Origin: Fidelibacterota bacterium
GTDB lineage: Bacteria > Pseudomonadota > Alphaproteobacteria > Rhodospirillales > Rhodospirillaceae
Direction of reading: 5' to 3'
Length of the DNA stretch: 64,000 bases
Assembly (NCBI GenBank): GCA_947472795.1
Contig: CANJBL010000007.1
Location: 62,001 to 126,000 of the forward strand
The notes below the pieces were generated by a model. The model saw only the letters and a program-made list of their open reading frames with translations, had not been told where the DNA came from and searched no databases. A program made the position numbers and the translations under genes. Positions 11,646-21,442 of the stretch are shown here, one piece after another; position 1 is the stretch's first letter; each line of letters starts with the position of its first letter.

Positions 11646-12998
11646 TCACTTTTCGGCATCACCCACCGATACCGTGCTGAAAGTAGCGGAAACGCAAGCA
11701 ACCTCAAGGCTAAAGCCACCCGCTGCGGCAAGGTCCTCGCGTACATAACCGGCATGGGGCACCGCTGCCAGGCCGCTCACATCAGTGAGAGCGGGCAATG
11801 TGGCGCGGACGCGGGCCGGTAGGGTCTGCAAAAGCCCCTTCTCCTGATCTGTCATGTCACAGCGCGCAATACCCGAAGGAAAAGCGGAAATTTTGAAGGG
11901 ACCGGGCATACGCGTCTTAAGTGTGATCTTAAAACGCCCGTCCCACAGAATGGTCGCATCACCCGCTAAAGTTTTCTCGTCGATGATCTGTGCAACCTCG
12001 CGTCCGATCACGACATCATCCCCATCCCGGCTGACGAGGCAGCCGTGCAGCGTGGCATCGGCCCACGGGCCGGCACCTAGACGCACGTAGAGTTTCTGCA
12101 AGTTTTCGAAACGCGGGCCATAAACCTGGCCGCTGGCCGCCGCGAGCACACGGGCCAGAGCGCGCAACCCAATTTCCTCCGGCGCCTGGAGCAGATCAAT
12201 GATCGCCAAGCGGAAAACACCAAATTCATCCCAGATCCCGCGAGCCAACAGCGCCGTGACGGCATGATCCAAAGCCGCCCGGGCCCGCTGCAGGTGGCCA
12301 ATGGTGGCAAGCAATCTTTGTTGTGTGAGCCCTTCGCGTTCCAAGAGCGCGCGGGCTTTGCGGAAACGCACCCGGCCGCTGGCATCATTCTGGTTGGAAG
12401 GGTCTTCGATCCAACTCTGATCCAGTTCGCGGCAGGTCGCTTCCAATTCCGCCTTGGCAAAGCCCAGCAAAGGCCGCGCGATGATGATGTCGCCGCGCAC
12501 GCTGGAAGGCGCCATGGCGGCAAGGCCCGACAAGCCACTGCCCCGGCTCAAGCGCAACAGGAAGGTCTCCACCTGATCGTCGGCATGATGGGCGACAAAA
12601 AGATGCGTACGGCCATTGGCCGCGCACCACGCCGTCATCAGGTCGTAGCGCGCGTCACGGGCCGCACTCTGCGCGCTTTTCGCAAGACCGCGCAGCCCTG
12701 CCCCCTCTTCCCACGCCAAAGTGACGTGCGCGATTCCGTGTGCTGCCAGCCAATCCCTCACCTGCTCGGCTTCAGCCGCCGCACCTTCGCGCAGGCGATG
12801 ATCGACCGTGAGAGCGGTCAGCGTGACACCCCATGTCCCCGCCCAAGCGGCCAGCAGCCGCGCGAGCGCCATACTGTCGGCGCCGCCCGATACGGCGACG
12901 GCAACCTTTGCCCCCTCTGCTAAAGCAAAAGGCCGAAGAGCGCTCTCGAAAGCGGTTGAAGAAACAGCGGCAGCCTCTGCATTCAGGGACTGCGGCAT
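11646..12998 (-). CDS. tilS: tRNA(Ile)-lysidine synthetase
   Basis: Converts C34 of tRNA-Ile(CAU) to lysidine so that AUA is read as isoleucine. The PP-loop motif AVSGGADSMALARL is near residue 35. The 450 residues include the C-terminal substrate-binding domains. It begins 7 bases after the cpoB stop, on the same strand, in the conserved cpoB-tilS-ftsH order. Confidence 0.93.
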   Translation of the reverse strand: MPQSLNAEAAAVSSTAFESALRPFALAEGAKVAVAVSGGADSMALARLLAAWAGTWGVTLTALTVDHRLREGAAAEAEQVRDWLAAHGIAHVTLAWEEGAGLRGLAKSAQSAARDARYDLMTAWCAANGRTHLFVAHHADDQVETFLLRLSRGSGLSGLAAMAPSSVRGDIIIARPLLGFAKAELEATCRELDQSWIEDPSNQNDASGRVRFRKARALLEREGLTQQRLLATIGHLQRARAALDHAVTALLARGIWDEFGVFRLAIIDLLQAPEEIGLRALARVLAAASGQVYGPRFENLQKLYVRLGAGPWADATLHGCLVSRDGDDVVIGREVAQIIDEKTLAGDATILWDGRFKITLKTRMPGPFKISAFPSGIARCDMTDQEKGLLQTLPARVRATLPALTDVSGLAAVPHAGYVREDLAAAGGFSLEVACVSATFSTVSVGDAEK

Positions 12999-13005
12999 GG
13001 CGGCT

Positions 13006-14241
13006 TTACTTGCACTTCAGGCGCGTACGTTCGCTCTGGGCGGATTTGACCACCGTATCCGGCGCATCCGTATAGTTCTTCTTCACAAGACCCAGCGCGA
13101 TACACGCACCTTGTGCCTGATCGGCCCGGGCAAGCGACATGCCCAGCTTCAGGAGGCTATCCGGCGCCTTGGTACCCTTGGGATAGTTGGTGTAGGCCGC
13201 ATTGAACTCCGCCACGGCCTGCTTGAAATCACCACGCACGTAATACGTCTCGCCCAACCAATACTGCGCGGCGCTCGCCAGCGTATCCTTGGGATGAGCC
13301 TTCAAGAAAGCGCGCATGGCCGATTCCGCGCGCGGATAATCCTGGCGTTTCAGAAAATCGAAAGCGAAGTCGTACTGCTGTTTGGGCGGAGCATCGGGCA
13401 ATGTGACCGCCACAGCGGGCGCCGAAGCGACTTGCGAGGATGTCACGGGCCCCGGACCAGGAGCCGCACGCGGTGCTGCTTGCTGCGGTGTCGGCAGCGG
13501 TGCTGCCGGACGTGGCGGCGCCTGCATGGCATTGGGGTCGGCGGCAAGCGGACGTCCTTGCGCGTCGGTGCGGATGACAAAGCCACCGTTGGCGGTGGTG
13601 TCGTTGCTGGTTGCGCCGTTGCCTGGGACTGCAACGCCCGCGTTGCCGGCAGCCGCTTGCGGCCCAGGCTGTGTGATCGTTGGCGGTGTGATGGGGCGCG
13701 CTGACGGCGGCGTTGAAACAGGTGCGGACATGGGAGCGCCTGGCGCCAAGGCGCCCGCGGGCACAGGCGGTGTCGTGGCCGGCGCGGTGTCGAAAGAAGT
13801 GGAACGGCGTGGCGGCGAAGAAGGTGTCGCGCTTGCCACGTCAGGGTTCGCGTTCGGCAATGCGGATTCCGGAGCCGGTCCTGGCGAAGCCGCGCCAGGC
13901 GCGGCTGCGGGCGGCATGCCCGTCATACCCAGCGACTGCTCCATGCGTGCAAGGCGCAAACTCAAATCATCCTGCAGCACCTGCACTTGCTTGGCGGTGC
14001 GATCAGCGGTGAATTTGCTTTCCTCTAATTGCCCTGTGAGCTGTTCGACCATGTGCTCCAGCGCGAAGATGCGCTGCGTCAACTCAGCCATGGTCTGCTG
14101 TTGCGCATCCGGAACGGGTGCTGGTGGCGGAGCATTGCGATCGGCGGCGTAAACGGCACCGGTGCTTAAGGTCACGGTGCTCAGGGCCACACAGAGGGCG
14201 ACCGCAGCGGGCGTGAGGATCTTATGTGTGAGCGTTCTCAT
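13006..14241 (-). CDS. cpoB: Tol-Pal system coordinator CpoB (YbgF)
   Basis: Periplasmic protein that links peptidoglycan synthesis with outer-membrane constriction at division. It has 411 residues: a signal peptide (MRTLTHKILTPAAVALCVAL..., cleavage near YAA/DRN), an N-terminal coiled coil (about 30-85), a long Pro/Ala-rich linker and C-terminal TPRs (for example YDFAFDFLKRQDYPRAESAM). The start at 14241 has AAGGAG eight bases upstream, so the longer upstream frame is rejected. It is downstream of pal. The linker is much longer than in E. coli CpoB. Confidence 0.92.
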   Translation of the reverse strand: MRTLTHKILTPAAVALCVALSTVTLSTGAVYAADRNAPPPAPVPDAQQQTMAELTQRIFALEHMVEQLTGQLEESKFTADRTAKQVQVLQDDLSLRLARMEQSLGMTGMPPAAAPGAASPGPAPESALPNANPDVASATPSSPPRRSTSFDTAPATTPPVPAGALAPGAPMSAPVSTPPSARPITPPTITQPGPQAAAGNAGVAVPGNGATSNDTTANGGFVIRTDAQGRPLAADPNAMQAPPRPAAPLPTPQQAAPRAAPGPGPVTSSQVASAPAVAVTLPDAPPKQQYDFAFDFLKRQDYPRAESAMRAFLKAHPKDTLASAAQYWLGETYYVRGDFKQAVAEFNAAYTNYPKGTKAPDSLLKLGMSLARADQAQGACIALGLVKKNYTDAPDTVVKSAQSERTRLKCK

Positions 14242-14392
14242 GTTTCGCTCCTTCTTGTCGGCATTAACCATGTGCCGGGCAGTATCCCCTAACAATAAGG
14301 CGCATGCATGGCCGAAGCCGTGTCATGCGCCCCAAAGGAATCTGCAGAAACACTACGGGCCCCGGCAAAAACCGGAGCCCGCAGAAATCAAC

Positions 14393-14902
14393 TTACTGAA
14401 CGACCGACGTACCGCGGCGGTTCTTGGCCCAGCAGGCTTCGTCCGAGGAGACGCACAGCGGACGCTCTTTGCCGTAGGAGATCGTCTTGACGCGGTTGGC
14501 AGCGACGCCCTGAGCGATCAGGTACTGCTTCACCGAGTTGGCGCGGCGATCGCCGAGGCCCAGGTTGTATTCGCGGGTACCGCGCTCATCGCAGTGACCT
14601 TCGATGGTCAGCGTGCGGTTCGGGTACTGCTTCAACCACGTGGCCTGACCGGCCAGCTTCGCCTGAGAAGCAGCGTCGAGGTCGTACTTGTCGTACGCGA
14701 ACTGGACGAGGTTACCCACGACGGTGTTGAAATATTCGATGGAATCCGGAGCCGGACCCTTCGGCGGAGCCGGCGGCGGCGTCGGAGCCGGCGGCGGAGC
14801 CTGAGTTGCCACAGCCTTCTGTTCCACGGGCTTTTTGGCGCAGCCTGTGAGAAGGACCGCGAAAGTCACGGCGATCACGCCTAAGAATCGGAGTTTCATC
14901 AT
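14393..14902 (-). CDS. pal: Peptidoglycan-associated lipoprotein
   Basis: Outer-membrane lipoprotein that binds peptidoglycan and TolB. The signal peptide ends in the lipobox LTGC (Cys at about residue 21), followed by a Pro/Ala linker. The OmpA-like domain contains the motif IEGHCDERGTREYNLGLGDR. The 169 residues match the family. Two adjacent ATG codons are possible starts, both after AGGGGA. The gene is separated from tolB by 265 bases holding a hairpin. Confidence 0.97.
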   Translation of the reverse strand: MMKLRFLGVIAVTFAVLLTGCAKKPVEQKAVATQAPPPAPTPPPAPPKGPAPDSIEYFNTVVGNLVQFAYDKYDLDAASQAKLAGQATWLKQYPNRTLTIEGHCDERGTREYNLGLGDRRANSVKQYLIAQGVAANRVKTISYGKERPLCVSSDEACWAKNRRGTSVVQ

Positions 14903-15110
14903 TATTCCCCTAAGGTTTAGTTTTACTTTGAGTCCATCGAGTCGGCGCCCCCCTAACGGGAGCCCCGAAGCATTCTCACTTCTTGTACCATTAAAACGAC
15001 AAGAATCAATAGCCTACCGCATCGCACGCACGCGCATCTGCCTTGAAAATAGTGGGTTTCTCAGACGAACGCCAGCGGTTGATAAAAAACCTCAGCATTT
15101 ACAATAATTA

Positions 15111-15142
15111 AGCCAAGATGATGAAAAGCCACCATCTTGGCT
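15111..15142 (-). terminator. Hairpin after tolB, probable terminator or attenuator
   Basis: AGCCAAGATG and CATCTTGGCT form a perfect 10-bp stem with a 12-base loop. Flanking CAGCATTT and AAATGCTG can extend it. On the minus strand it follows the tolB stop by 25 bases and is trailed by TAATTATT. It could partly end tolQRAB transcription before pal, as expected if pal is expressed separately at a higher level. Confidence 0.6.
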
Positions 15143-15167
15143 CAAAAATGCTGATTTCAGTCGGATA

Positions 15168-16535
15168 TCAGGGCGATAGCGGCGACCACGCCGGATCGGA
15201 GGCGTCCTGCGGTGTTACAATTTCCCTTTGATTGTAGCCCGTTAAGTCGATGGAAAAGAGCCTGGTGCGCCCGCCGTTGGGCGACTGGGCGAAGTACATC
15301 AACACGCGGCCGTTTGGCGACCATGTGGGGGCTTCCACCAGAAAGCCCTGGGCCAGCAGGCGCTCGCCCGAGCCATCGGGCTTCATCACACCGATATAGA
15401 AGTTGCCGTCGGACGTGGCGTAGCGCGTGAAAGCAACGAGGTCCCCGCGCGGCGACCAGACGGGTGTGCCGTACCGGCCGCGCCCATTGCCGAAGCTGAT
15501 ACGTTGCTGGTTGGTGCCGTCGGCGTTCATCACATAGATCTGCTGACTGCCCCCGCGATCCGACGCGAAGGTGAGCTGATCACCTTTCGGCGAATAACAC
15601 GGCGACGTATCGATGGCGGGATGCTCGGTCAGACGCGACATGCGGCGCGTGCGCAAATCCATCGTGTAGATATCGGAGTTGCCATTGAGTGCCGCGGCAA
15701 AGGTGACGCTGTTGCCGTCGGGCGAGAAACGCGGCGCATAGGTCATGCCGGGGAAATCGCCCAGCACTTCCTGGCGGCCCGTGTCGATATTGAAGAGATA
15801 CACGCGCGGCACATTGCGGAAGTACGAGAGATAAGTGATCTCGGGACCCGTCGGCGAGAAGCGCGGCGTCAGCACAAGAGCCGATCCATCGGTGAGATAG
15901 CGGTGATTGGCACCGTCCTGGTCCATGATGGCCAGACGTTTGACGCGGTTAATGGCAGGGCCGCTCTCGGCGATATAGACGATGCGTGTGTCGAAGTAAC
16001 CGCTCTCGCCAGTGATGGTGGTGTAGATCAGATCGGCGATCATGTGCGCCACACGGCGCCAGTTGGCGGGATCGGTGCCGTAGCCCTTCCCTTCCATCTG
16101 CTGGCCGCCAAACACATCCCACAGGCGGAAAGCGACGCGAACCTGACCGTTAGGCTGCTGATCGACGGAACCCTGCACAAGGGCTTGCGCGGCCAGCGTG
16201 CGCCAATCGGTAAAGCGCGGCTGCACATCTAGCGACGAGAGATCCTGCAAGAAGGCTTTCGGGTCCAAGGGGCGGAACAAGCCCGAGCGTTCCAGGTCCT
16301 TGGCGATCACGTCGCCCACATCCTTGCCCATCTGCTTCAGATCGTCGCTGCCGCCGGCGAACGCCGGCACGGCGATGGGCATGGGCTCGACGCGTCCGCG
16401 CGTGATGTCGAGGCGCACCTGGGCGAAGGCTTCGCTGGCGCTAAGCACAAGTGGCAGCGCGGCTGCCGCGGGAAGCGCCTGGAGAAACTGGCGGCGCGCC
16501 AGATGCGTCATAGTGTTCTTCATTACAAAATCCAT
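15168..16535 (-). CDS. tolB: Tol-Pal system beta-propeller protein TolB
   Basis: Periplasmic protein linking the TolQRA motor to Pal. The 455 residues hold an N-terminal domain (about 40-160) and a six-bladed propeller with repeated PRFSPDG, SPKGDQLTFAS and WSPRGD motifs. The signal sequence contains ARRQFLQAL followed by a long hydrophobic stretch ending ASEAFAQ. That fits a twin-arginine (Tat) signal rather than the Sec signal of E. coli TolB. A second in-frame ATG four codons in is possible. It is the last gene of tolQRAB. Confidence 0.96.
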   Translation of the reverse strand: MDFVMKNTMTHLARRQFLQALPAAAALPLVLSASEAFAQVRLDITRGRVEPMPIAVPAFAGGSDDLKQMGKDVGDVIAKDLERSGLFRPLDPKAFLQDLSSLDVQPRFTDWRTLAAQALVQGSVDQQPNGQVRVAFRLWDVFGGQQMEGKGYGTDPANWRRVAHMIADLIYTTITGESGYFDTRIVYIAESGPAINRVKRLAIMDQDGANHRYLTDGSALVLTPRFSPTGPEITYLSYFRNVPRVYLFNIDTGRQEVLGDFPGMTYAPRFSPDGNSVTFAAALNGNSDIYTMDLRTRRMSRLTEHPAIDTSPCYSPKGDQLTFASDRGGSQQIYVMNADGTNQQRISFGNGRGRYGTPVWSPRGDLVAFTRYATSDGNFYIGVMKPDGSGERLLAQGFLVEAPTWSPNGRVLMYFAQSPNGGRTRLFSIDLTGYNQREIVTPQDASDPAWSPLSP

Positions 16536-16627
16536 TCGCGAGGCGTTCGCTCAGAGTACAAAGCAATTGTGGCGGCGGCGTGTCGGGCTTTCAAGCAATC
16601 CGAGTATTAAACGTAAAGGCTCATCAG

Positions 16628-16652
16628 TTGATCCGCCCTAATTGATCCGTCC
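16628..16652 (-). repeat. Imperfect duplication at the tolA stop
   Basis: GGACGGATCAA at the tolA 3' end (16642-16652) recurs as GGGCGGATCAA (16628-16638), 10 of 11 bases the same, with a period of 14. The TAG stop lies between the two copies. This is one of the stop-codon duplications in the window. Confidence 0.65.
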
Positions 16653-17477
16653 TTGGGGGCTGAAGTTCATCTCGATCTCTTTGAACATGGCGTAGTGATC
16701 GGGCGTGATCGGGATGTTGCCGCAACCTAGCACGGCGTTGCGGGCCGAGTTGGCGAAGGTGCGGAAAGAGGAATCCACGAAGTAGCGGGTCATATCGACG
16801 ATCTGCGCCTCGCGCACGGAGCCGTCGGGATTGATGAAGACGTTGATCTTCACCGACAGGTTCTCAAGCCCTTCCTTGCCGGGATCGATGCGCCAGCAGC
16901 CTTCGATATGGCGGCGGATGGCATCCAGTTCCGTCATGGACGCATGGTCCGAGATATTGGGCGCGATGTTGTTGCTGGGTGGTGCGTCTGTCTTGGCGGC
17001 CTGCTGCGCGGGCTTCGGCGCACTCTTCGTCATATCCTTCAGAAGTTTCTGAAGCGCGGCATTGTCGTCCTGCTTCGGCTTGGGCGGTGTCGGCTTCGGG
17101 GGCGGCGGCTTCACCTTCGGCTCAGGCGCCTTCTCCGGTTCCTTCTTGGGCTCCGGCTTCGGTGGTGTCGGGGGCGGCAAGGCTTCGGCTGGCGGCGTAT
17201 CGGCGGCGGGCGCCGGCTTGGGTGGCTCGGGCGTCACGGGCGTCGGCTCGGGCGCAGGCTCCGGCGTCGGCTTCGGCGCGGCCGAGGTGATATCCTCGAT
17301 CGGCACCAGATCGACGATGAGCGGTTGATCCTTAGGGATCTCGCGGTGGAAAAACGGCATGCCGACCCAGGCCAGCGCCACGATGCCGACGTGCAGCATC
17401 AGCGACAGGGTATAGCCCTGCGCAGTGGAAGCATTTCCACCGTCGACTTGACTGGTTATCTCACGTTGCACACGCAC
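16638..17477 (-). CDS. tolA: Tol system energy transducer TolA
   Basis: Couples the TolQR proton motor to the periplasm. It has 279 residues: a cytoplasmic N-terminus, one membrane helix (about 22-42), a long Pro/Lys/Glu-rich periplasmic rod (about 65-165) and a C-terminal TonB/TolA-like domain with two cysteines (EGCWRID and VLGCGNI). It is 27 bases downstream of tolR. A short duplication flanks its stop. Confidence 0.93.
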   Translation of the reverse strand: MRVQREITSQVDGGNASTAQGYTLSLMLHVGIVALAWVGMPFFHREIPKDQPLIVDLVPIEDITSAAPKPTPEPAPEPTPVTPEPPKPAPAADTPPAEALPPPTPPKPEPKKEPEKAPEPKVKPPPPKPTPPKPKQDDNAALQKLLKDMTKSAPKPAQQAAKTDAPPSNNIAPNISDHASMTELDAIRRHIEGCWRIDPGKEGLENLSVKINVFINPDGSVREAQIVDMTRYFVDSSFRTFANSARNAVLGCGNIPITPDHYAMFKEIEMNFSPQGRIN

Positions 17478-17504
17478 GGGCCGATGTCCGGTTCGCTGAC
17501 TGCT

Positions 17505-17969
17505 CTAAGGATTAGGCTTCTTTTGCGGCTCCGTGACGAAGGCCACCTGGGTGATCCCCGCCGCCGTCACTTCCGCCATCACTTGCATCATCACGCCGTA
17601 GGGCACTTCCCTGTCGCCCTTCACATAGATGCGTATCTGTGGGTTCGCTTCACGCACGGCCGTCAGACGCCCGCGCAAACTCTCCATGTCCAGCTTAACC
17701 GCGTCCTGTTTGACGGCGTTCAGGGTCACGGTGCCGTCCTTCTCGACGGTCAGCGTCAAGGCCGTGTTGTCCTGAGGCAGCGAGCGCGCACGGCTGGTCT
17801 GCGGCAGGTTGACGTTGACGCCGGTGGTGAGCAGCGGCGCGGTGACAATGAAGATCACCAGGAGCACCAGCATCACATCGACCATGGGGGTGACGTTGAT
17901 CTCGGCCACCGGCGCGAAAGCGCGGCGGCTGGTTTTAACTCCGGACGATGGTTTGATGAAAACAGCCAT
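17505..17969 (-). CDS. tolR: Tol system proton-channel protein TolR
   Basis: ExbD/TolR family protein of 154 residues with one membrane helix (about 27-47). The conserved proton-binding Asp is in NVTPMVDVMLVLLVIF. A periplasmic domain follows. The gene lies 9 bases after tolQ and 27 before tolA in one operon. Confidence 0.96.
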   Translation of the reverse strand: MAVFIKPSSGVKTSRRAFAPVAEINVTPMVDVMLVLLVIFIVTAPLLTTGVNVNLPQTSRARSLPQDNTALTLTVEKDGTVTLNAVKQDAVKLDMESLRGRLTAVREANPQIRIYVKGDREVPYGVMMQVMAEVTAAGITQVAFVTEPQKKPNP

Positions 17970-17978
17970 GTGTGCGGC

Positions 17979-18701
17979 CTATTTCGTATCTAACTGGCGC
18001 GACAGGATAGCGCCGAACTCACCGGCAAAGTTCTCCAGCCGCAGGGCATAACGCGCGAGATCGCTGGAAATCTTGTTGTAGAAAACCACCGCGGGAATGG
18101 CAGCTACAAGTCCCAACGCGGTTGCAAACAAGGCTTCGGCGATACCGGGGGCCACTGTCGCAAGGCTGGTATCGGACGCGGCACCGATGGAGGTGAAGGT
18201 GTTCATGATGCCCCACACCGTGCCGAGCAGACCGAGGAACGGCGACACCGACCCGGTGGACGCCAGGAAGATCATGCGCCGGTTCAGGTGATCCATCTCG
18301 CGTTCGAGGCTGATCTTCATGACCCGGTCCATGCGCTCGGCGAGTGCTGCGCCGGCGGCGGTGGGGGCCGTGCCGCCCTTGCCGGAGGAGCGGCGCCACT
18401 CCTTCATGGCAGCCACGAAGATCGAGGACATGGGGTCCTTGGGGCGCTGACCGATGCGCTCATAGAGTTCTTCCAGCGAACTACCCGACCAGAAGCGCTC
18501 CTCGAACTGCTCGGCCTGTCGCGCCAGCGATCGCAAGCGCAGGATCTTGTCGAAGATGATGCCCCAGCTCCAGAGCGAGGCAAAGATCAGCAAGCCCATG
18601 ACACCTTTGACGACGATGTCGGCCTGCAGGAACAGGCTCCACGCCGAGAGATGAATTACGCCAGGCGCCTGCATGGCTGTCGTCGCTACTGTACTGTCCA
18701 T
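17979..18701 (-). CDS. tolQ: Tol system proton-channel protein TolQ
   Basis: MotA/TolQ/ExbB-type channel protein of 240 residues with three membrane helices (about 30-50, 148-170 and 190-212). The segment SVSPFLGLLGTVWGIMNTF is the conserved second-helix motif. It is the first tol gene, 63 bases downstream of ybgC on the same strand, which follows the usual ybgC-tolQRAB-pal-cpoB order. Confidence 0.97.
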   Translation of the reverse strand: MDSTVATTAMQAPGVIHLSAWSLFLQADIVVKGVMGLLIFASLWSWGIIFDKILRLRSLARQAEQFEERFWSGSSLEELYERIGQRPKDPMSSIFVAAMKEWRRSSGKGGTAPTAAGAALAERMDRVMKISLEREMDHLNRRMIFLASTGSVSPFLGLLGTVWGIMNTFTSIGAASDTSLATVAPGIAEALFATALGLVAAIPAVVFYNKISSDLARYALRLENFAGEFGAILSRQLDTK

Positions 18702-18764
18702 TTCGCCCTACCTATCCGTATCCACAAAACCATTGTCACTTCGCGTGTCACTGCGCAGCCACTC

Positions 18765-19217
18765 TTACTCTTCCGCCAGATATGGCTGCAACTTGTCTCT
18801 GAATTTTGGTGGCAAGCGCTTGGGCTTGCCACCCAGATCGACGCAAACCACGTGCGCCATGACGCGCGCTACTTCCTTATCCTCGCGGGTGATGATCTGG
18901 CGCATGCGCACCGATGTGCCGCCAAGATGCACCACCGAGGTTTGCACCAGCAGCGCATCATCGAGCCGCGCCGGCTGGCGGTATTCCACCTCGCCCTTGA
19001 CCACGACAAACTGCACGCCGTCTTCGGCGCGCAGCTTTTCCTGCTCGACCCCCAATGTCCGCAATAATTCGGTGCGGCCGCGTTCGGCGAACTTCAGGTA
19101 ATTGGCGTAATAGACGATGCCGCCCGCGTCGGTGTCTTCGTAATAGATCCTCACCGGCAGAAGGTGCACGCCGTCGCGCAAGGTGCCCGTTGTCGGCATG
19201 AGGGGGGCCGCGTCCAT
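18765..19217 (-). CDS. ybgC: Acyl-CoA thioesterase YbgC
   Basis: Hot-dog-fold 4HBT thioesterase of 150 residues, with the catalytic motif YYEDTDAGGIVYYANYLKF. The family hydrolyses short-chain or phospholipid-related acyl-CoA and accompanies the Tol system in many proteobacteria. The start ATG shares its A with the ruvB stop (TGATG), indicating translational coupling. The tandem AAGAGT AAGAGT spans its stop codon. Confidence 0.95.
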   Translation of the reverse strand: MDAAPLMPTTGTLRDGVHLLPVRIYYEDTDAGGIVYYANYLKFAERGRTELLRTLGVEQEKLRAEDGVQFVVVKGEVEYRQPARLDDALLVQTSVVHLGGTSVRMRQIITREDKEVARVMAHVVCVDLGGKPKRLPPKFRDKLQPYLAEE

Positions 19218-20266
19218 CAGCCCTCACCCTCATTGTCGAGCAGATTGAACTGTGCGGCGTCGCGCCGGGGAATGGGAAGATTCATCTGGCGATAGCCGGT
19301 ATCAGAAATCATGCGCCCGCGCGGCGTGCGCTGGATCAGGCCCTGTTGGATCAGGAAGGGCTCGATCACATCTTCCAAAGTGTCGCGTTCTTCAGCCAAG
19401 GCCGCGGCGAGCGTTTCCACGCCCACGGGCCCACCACCGTAGTGCTGCGCGATGCAAGCAAGATAGCGGCGGTCCATGGCATCGAGACCCAAAGCATCCA
19501 CATCCAGGCGCTTGAGGGCTTTGTCAGCGACAGCAACAGTCACTTCAGGGCAGTTATCGACGGCGGCGAAATCACGCACGCGGCGCAACAAACGCCCAGC
19601 AACACGCGGCGTGCCACGGCTGCGTTTGGCGATCTCGCGGGCTCCATCGCTGCTGATGTTCATGTCCATCACCCGGGCACCACGCTGCACGATCTCTACC
19701 AACTCATCGGCGTTGTAGAACTCAAGGCGCAAAGGAATGCCGAACCGATCCCTCAAGGGCGTGGTCAGCAAACCGGCCCGTGTCGTTGCGCCGACAAGGG
19801 TGAAGGGCTGGAGTTCGATGCGCACGGAACGCGCCGCCGGCCCCTCGCCGATGATGAGGTCCAGCTGGTAGTCCTCCATGGCCGGATAGAGAACTTCCTC
19901 TATGGCAGGATTAAGGCGGTGGATCTCGTCGATGAACAGAACGTCGTTGGCTTCGAGATTGGTGAGGATGGCGGCCAGATCACCGGCGCGCGCGATCATG
20001 GGACCCGATGTGGCGCGAAAGCCCACGCCCAATTCACGCGCAACGATCTGCGCCAGCGTGGTCTTGCCGAGGCCCGGAGGCCCATGCAGCAGAACGTGAT
20101 CGAGAGACTCTTTGCGTTCGCGCGCGGCAGCGATGAAGACCGAAAGGTTCTCGCGCACGGCGCGTTGGCCGATAAAATCCTGCAAGCGCTTTGGACGCAG
20201 TGTGGCGTCGGCATCTTCATCCTGCCGCGCGGCGGAGATCATGCGCGCACTGGCGTCATCCGCCAT
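19217..20266 (-). CDS. ruvB: Holliday junction branch-migration helicase RuvB
   Basis: AAA+ motor of the RuvAB complex. The 349 residues carry Walker [11 protein letters not shown], Walker [11 protein letters not shown], sensor GATTRAG and a C-terminal winged helix (IQRTPRGRM). It overlaps ruvA upstream by 11 bases and ybgC downstream by one base. Confidence 0.98.
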   Translation of the reverse strand: MADDASARMISAARQDEDADATLRPKRLQDFIGQRAVRENLSVFIAAARERKESLDHVLLHGPPGLGKTTLAQIVARELGVGFRATSGPMIARAGDLAAILTNLEANDVLFIDEIHRLNPAIEEVLYPAMEDYQLDLIIGEGPAARSVRIELQPFTLVGATTRAGLLTTPLRDRFGIPLRLEFYNADELVEIVQRGARVMDMNISSDGAREIAKRSRGTPRVAGRLLRRVRDFAAVDNCPEVTVAVADKALKRLDVDALGLDAMDRRYLACIAQHYGGGPVGVETLAAALAEERDTLEDVIEPFLIQQGLIQRTPRGRMISDTGYRQMNLPIPRRDAAQFNLLDNEGEG

Positions 20267-20888
20267 GGCTGCCTCCGAGGTCCTTCAGCGATGTTCTGAT
20301 GAGTGAACCCACGGGCGCCACCCCGCCGGCGGCTTGCGCGGCGCGGCTCACGGCACTGAACGCTTCCATGCGGCCATAGCCAAGGTTCACCAGCGCCGAG
20401 ACCGCATCTTCGACAACGTTGCCGCCCGAAGTGGCTTTCGTGCCTTTGGCAGCCGTGGGCACAACCGCCGCGCTGCCGAACGCAAAGGCGCCGATCTTGT
20501 CTTTCAGTTCCGCCACGAGACGTCCAGCGAGCTTTGCGCCCACACCGCTCGCGCGCTTAAACGCGGTCTGGTCGCCGGCAATGATGGCTTGGCCGACTTG
20601 CTCCGCCGATAACGCGGAGAGAATAGCGAGCGCCACCTTCGCCCCAACACCCTGCACGGTCATCAGCGTGCGGAACATCTCGCGGTCGGCAGCGGTGGTG
20701 AAACCATAAAGATGGATGTGGTCTTCACGGACGTGAGTCTCGATAGAGAGTTCCACGCCCTCCCCGAGACCCGGCAAAGCGGCCAGCGTGCGGCTGGCGC
20801 AGAACACCAGATAACCAACGCCGCCCACATCAACGACGGCCCAATCTTCCCCGGTGGAGTCCAGACGCCCGCGCAATTTAGCGATCAT
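20256..20888 (-). CDS. ruvA: Holliday junction DNA-binding protein RuvA
   Basis: A 210-residue tetrameric junction-binding subunit with an N-terminal OB fold ([20 protein letters not shown]), helix-hairpin-helix motifs ([13 protein letters not shown] and [13 protein letters not shown]) and a C-terminal domain that binds RuvB. The frame is open far upstream, but the ATG at 20888 begins the universally conserved N-terminus and overlaps the ruvC stop by four bases (ATGA), which fixes the start. Confidence 0.97.
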   Translation of the reverse strand: MIAKLRGRLDSTGEDWAVVDVGGVGYLVFCASRTLAALPGLGEGVELSIETHVREDHIHLYGFTTAADREMFRTLMTVQGVGAKVALAILSALSAEQVGQAIIAGDQTAFKRASGVGAKLAGRLVAELKDKIGAFAFGSAAVVPTAAKGTKATSGGNVVEDAVSALVNLGYGRMEAFSAVSRAAQAAGGVAPVGSLIRTSLKDLGGSHGG

Positions 20889-21442
20889 GTCGCGATCCTC
20901 TTGCGCAGCGCGAGGGCCGAAGCACGATGATGAGCGTGACACACAGCAACAGCCAACGCATCCGCGGCGTCCTTGCTGGCATTGGAGCCCGGCAGCAGCA
21001 CGCGCATCATGGCGGCGACCTGCGCCTTGTCGGCGTGGCCGGCGCCGACCACGGACTTCTTCACGAGGTTGGGTTTGTATTCGGCAACGGAAATTCCAGC
21101 GACAGCCGGCGCCAGCATGGCAGCCGCGCGTGCGTGCCCAAGCTTCAGTGTCGAGACCGGGTTCTTGTTCACGAAGGTGTCTTCGATGGCGCACTCGTGC
21201 GGTGCATAAGCCGCCACGATGCCCTGCACTTGCAGGAACAACTCCTGCAAACGTTCCGCCAGAGACAGGTCCGGATTGGGTTCGACGACGCCGTCGGCGA
21301 TGAACGATAGACGATTGCCTTCGGCCTCGATGATGCCCCAGCCCGTATGGCGCAAGCCCGGGTCGATCCCGAGGATACGGACCTTTAAACCGCCCCCTGA
21401 ACCTCCATGGGCGAGCCCAGCTCTTGCGACGGCTCTAAGCAT
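20885..21442 (-). CDS. ruvC: Holliday junction resolvase RuvC
   Basis: Endonuclease that cuts Holliday junctions. The catalytic acidic residues are in [19 protein letters not shown] and [10 protein letters not shown]. The protein is 185 residues. The only usable in-frame start near the conserved core is the ATG at 21442, inside the end of yebC (8-base overlap). It gives an 18-residue extension before the usual N-terminus (VRILGIDPG). Translation is probably coupled to yebC. Confidence 0.95.
   Translation of the reverse strand: MLRAVARAGLAHGGSGGGLKVRILGIDPGLRHTGWGIIEAEGNRLSFIADGVVEPNPDLSLAERLQELFLQVQGIVAAYAPHECAIEDTFVNKNPVSTLKLGHARAAAMLAPAVAGISVAEYKPNLVKKSVVGAGHADKAQVAAMMRVLLPGSNASKDAADALAVAVCHAHHRASALALRKRIAT

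Noticed and set aside
20889-21194. Long N-terminal extension of RuvA
   Set aside because: It overlaps ruvC; the ATGA overlap at 20885-20888 and the conserved MIAKLRG fix the start.
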